Shown here: positions 49,242 through 49,247 of the stretch, piece by piece
How the letters are laid out: every line of letters begins with the position of its first letter
How positions within the stretch are numbered: position 1 is the first letter of the stretch
Source: Gammaproteobacteria bacterium
Lineage (GTDB): Bacteria; Pseudomonadota; Gammaproteobacteria; Enterobacterales; Alteromonadaceae
Assembly: GCA_018826295.1 (NCBI GenBank)
Contig: JAHJZX010000064.1
Coordinates: forward strand, 1-49,247
DNA: 49,247 nt
Direction: 5' to 3'
Notes under the pieces: generated by a model
The model's database searches: none
Seen by the model: only the letters and a program-made list of their open reading frames with translations
What the model was told of the DNA's origin: nothing
Program-made: the position numbers and the translations under genes

Positions 49242-49247
49242 ATGAGC
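49242..49247 (+). CDS. lpdA: Probable lpdA start (two codons, cut by window end)
   Basis: ATGAGC (Met-Ser) at the edge follows GAAAGG at 49229-49234. The next gene after aceF in this conserved order is dihydrolipoamide dehydrogenase, which often begins Met-Ser. The call rests on position and ribosome site alone. A 155-bp gap separates it from aceF. Confidence 0.45.

Overview
The window reads as a contiguous chromosomal segment of a gammaproteobacterium. Gene order from mraZ to aceF follows the E. coli min 2 region (mraZ to ftsZ, lpxC, secA, mutT, yacG, zapD, coaE, type IV pilus genes, nadC, ampD, ampE, pdhR, aceE, aceF). Proteins resemble Alteromonadales or Chromatiaceae of the Rheinheimera/Arsukibacterium/Alishewanella kind: dciA sits between lpxC and secA, there is a TonB-dependent receptor, and the pilus genes form a pilABCD-type cluster. 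The genus is an inference from gene content and style, not from a search.

Layout. 1-216: 3' part of RNase P RNA. 236-2205: divergent pair of a cupredoxin-like secreted protein and an unassigned outer-membrane barrel. 2338-8790: a locus that looks like murein-peptide scavenging. It holds a TonB-dependent receptor, a divergent two-gene operon (YkfC-like NlpC/P60 endopeptidase and L-Ala-D/L-Glu epimerase) and a convergent MurR/RpiR-type regulator; two matching 15-bp palindromes lie upstream of the operon/receptor and upstream of the regulator. 9046-25709: complete dcw division and cell-wall cluster with promoter and MraZ boxes, 15 genes mostly overlapping or nearly touching. 25784-30676: lpxC, dciA (opposite strand), secA, mutT. 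30702-39365 (minus): yacG, zapD, coaE, pilD, pilC, pilB, then two AT-richer accessory genes (serine hydrolase, membrane methyltransferase-like protein), then pilA. 39965-42152 (minus): cold-shock/DUF1294 protein, nadC, retropepsin-like protease. 42221-49247: ampD, ampE, pdhR, aceE, aceF and the probable first codons of lpdA.

How it fits together. Most of the window makes, divides or recycles the cell wall. mraY, murC-G and ddl supply lipid II; ftsI, ftsW, ftsL, ftsQ, ftsA, ftsZ and zapD build and run the septum; ampD and the ykfC/epimerase genes break down and reuse wall peptides. The pyruvate dehydrogenase operon has a textbook PdhR operator just downstream of its promoter.

Most worth a second look: the receptor-endopeptidase-epimerase-regulator locus with its shared palindromes; the translationally coupled methyltransferase/hydrolase pair between pilA and pilB; the Gly/Ala-rich tail of PilA; a palindrome over the pilB promoter; and a second FadR/PdhR-like operator upstream of pdhR. 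No CRISPR array, tRNA, intact insertion sequence or prophage was seen.
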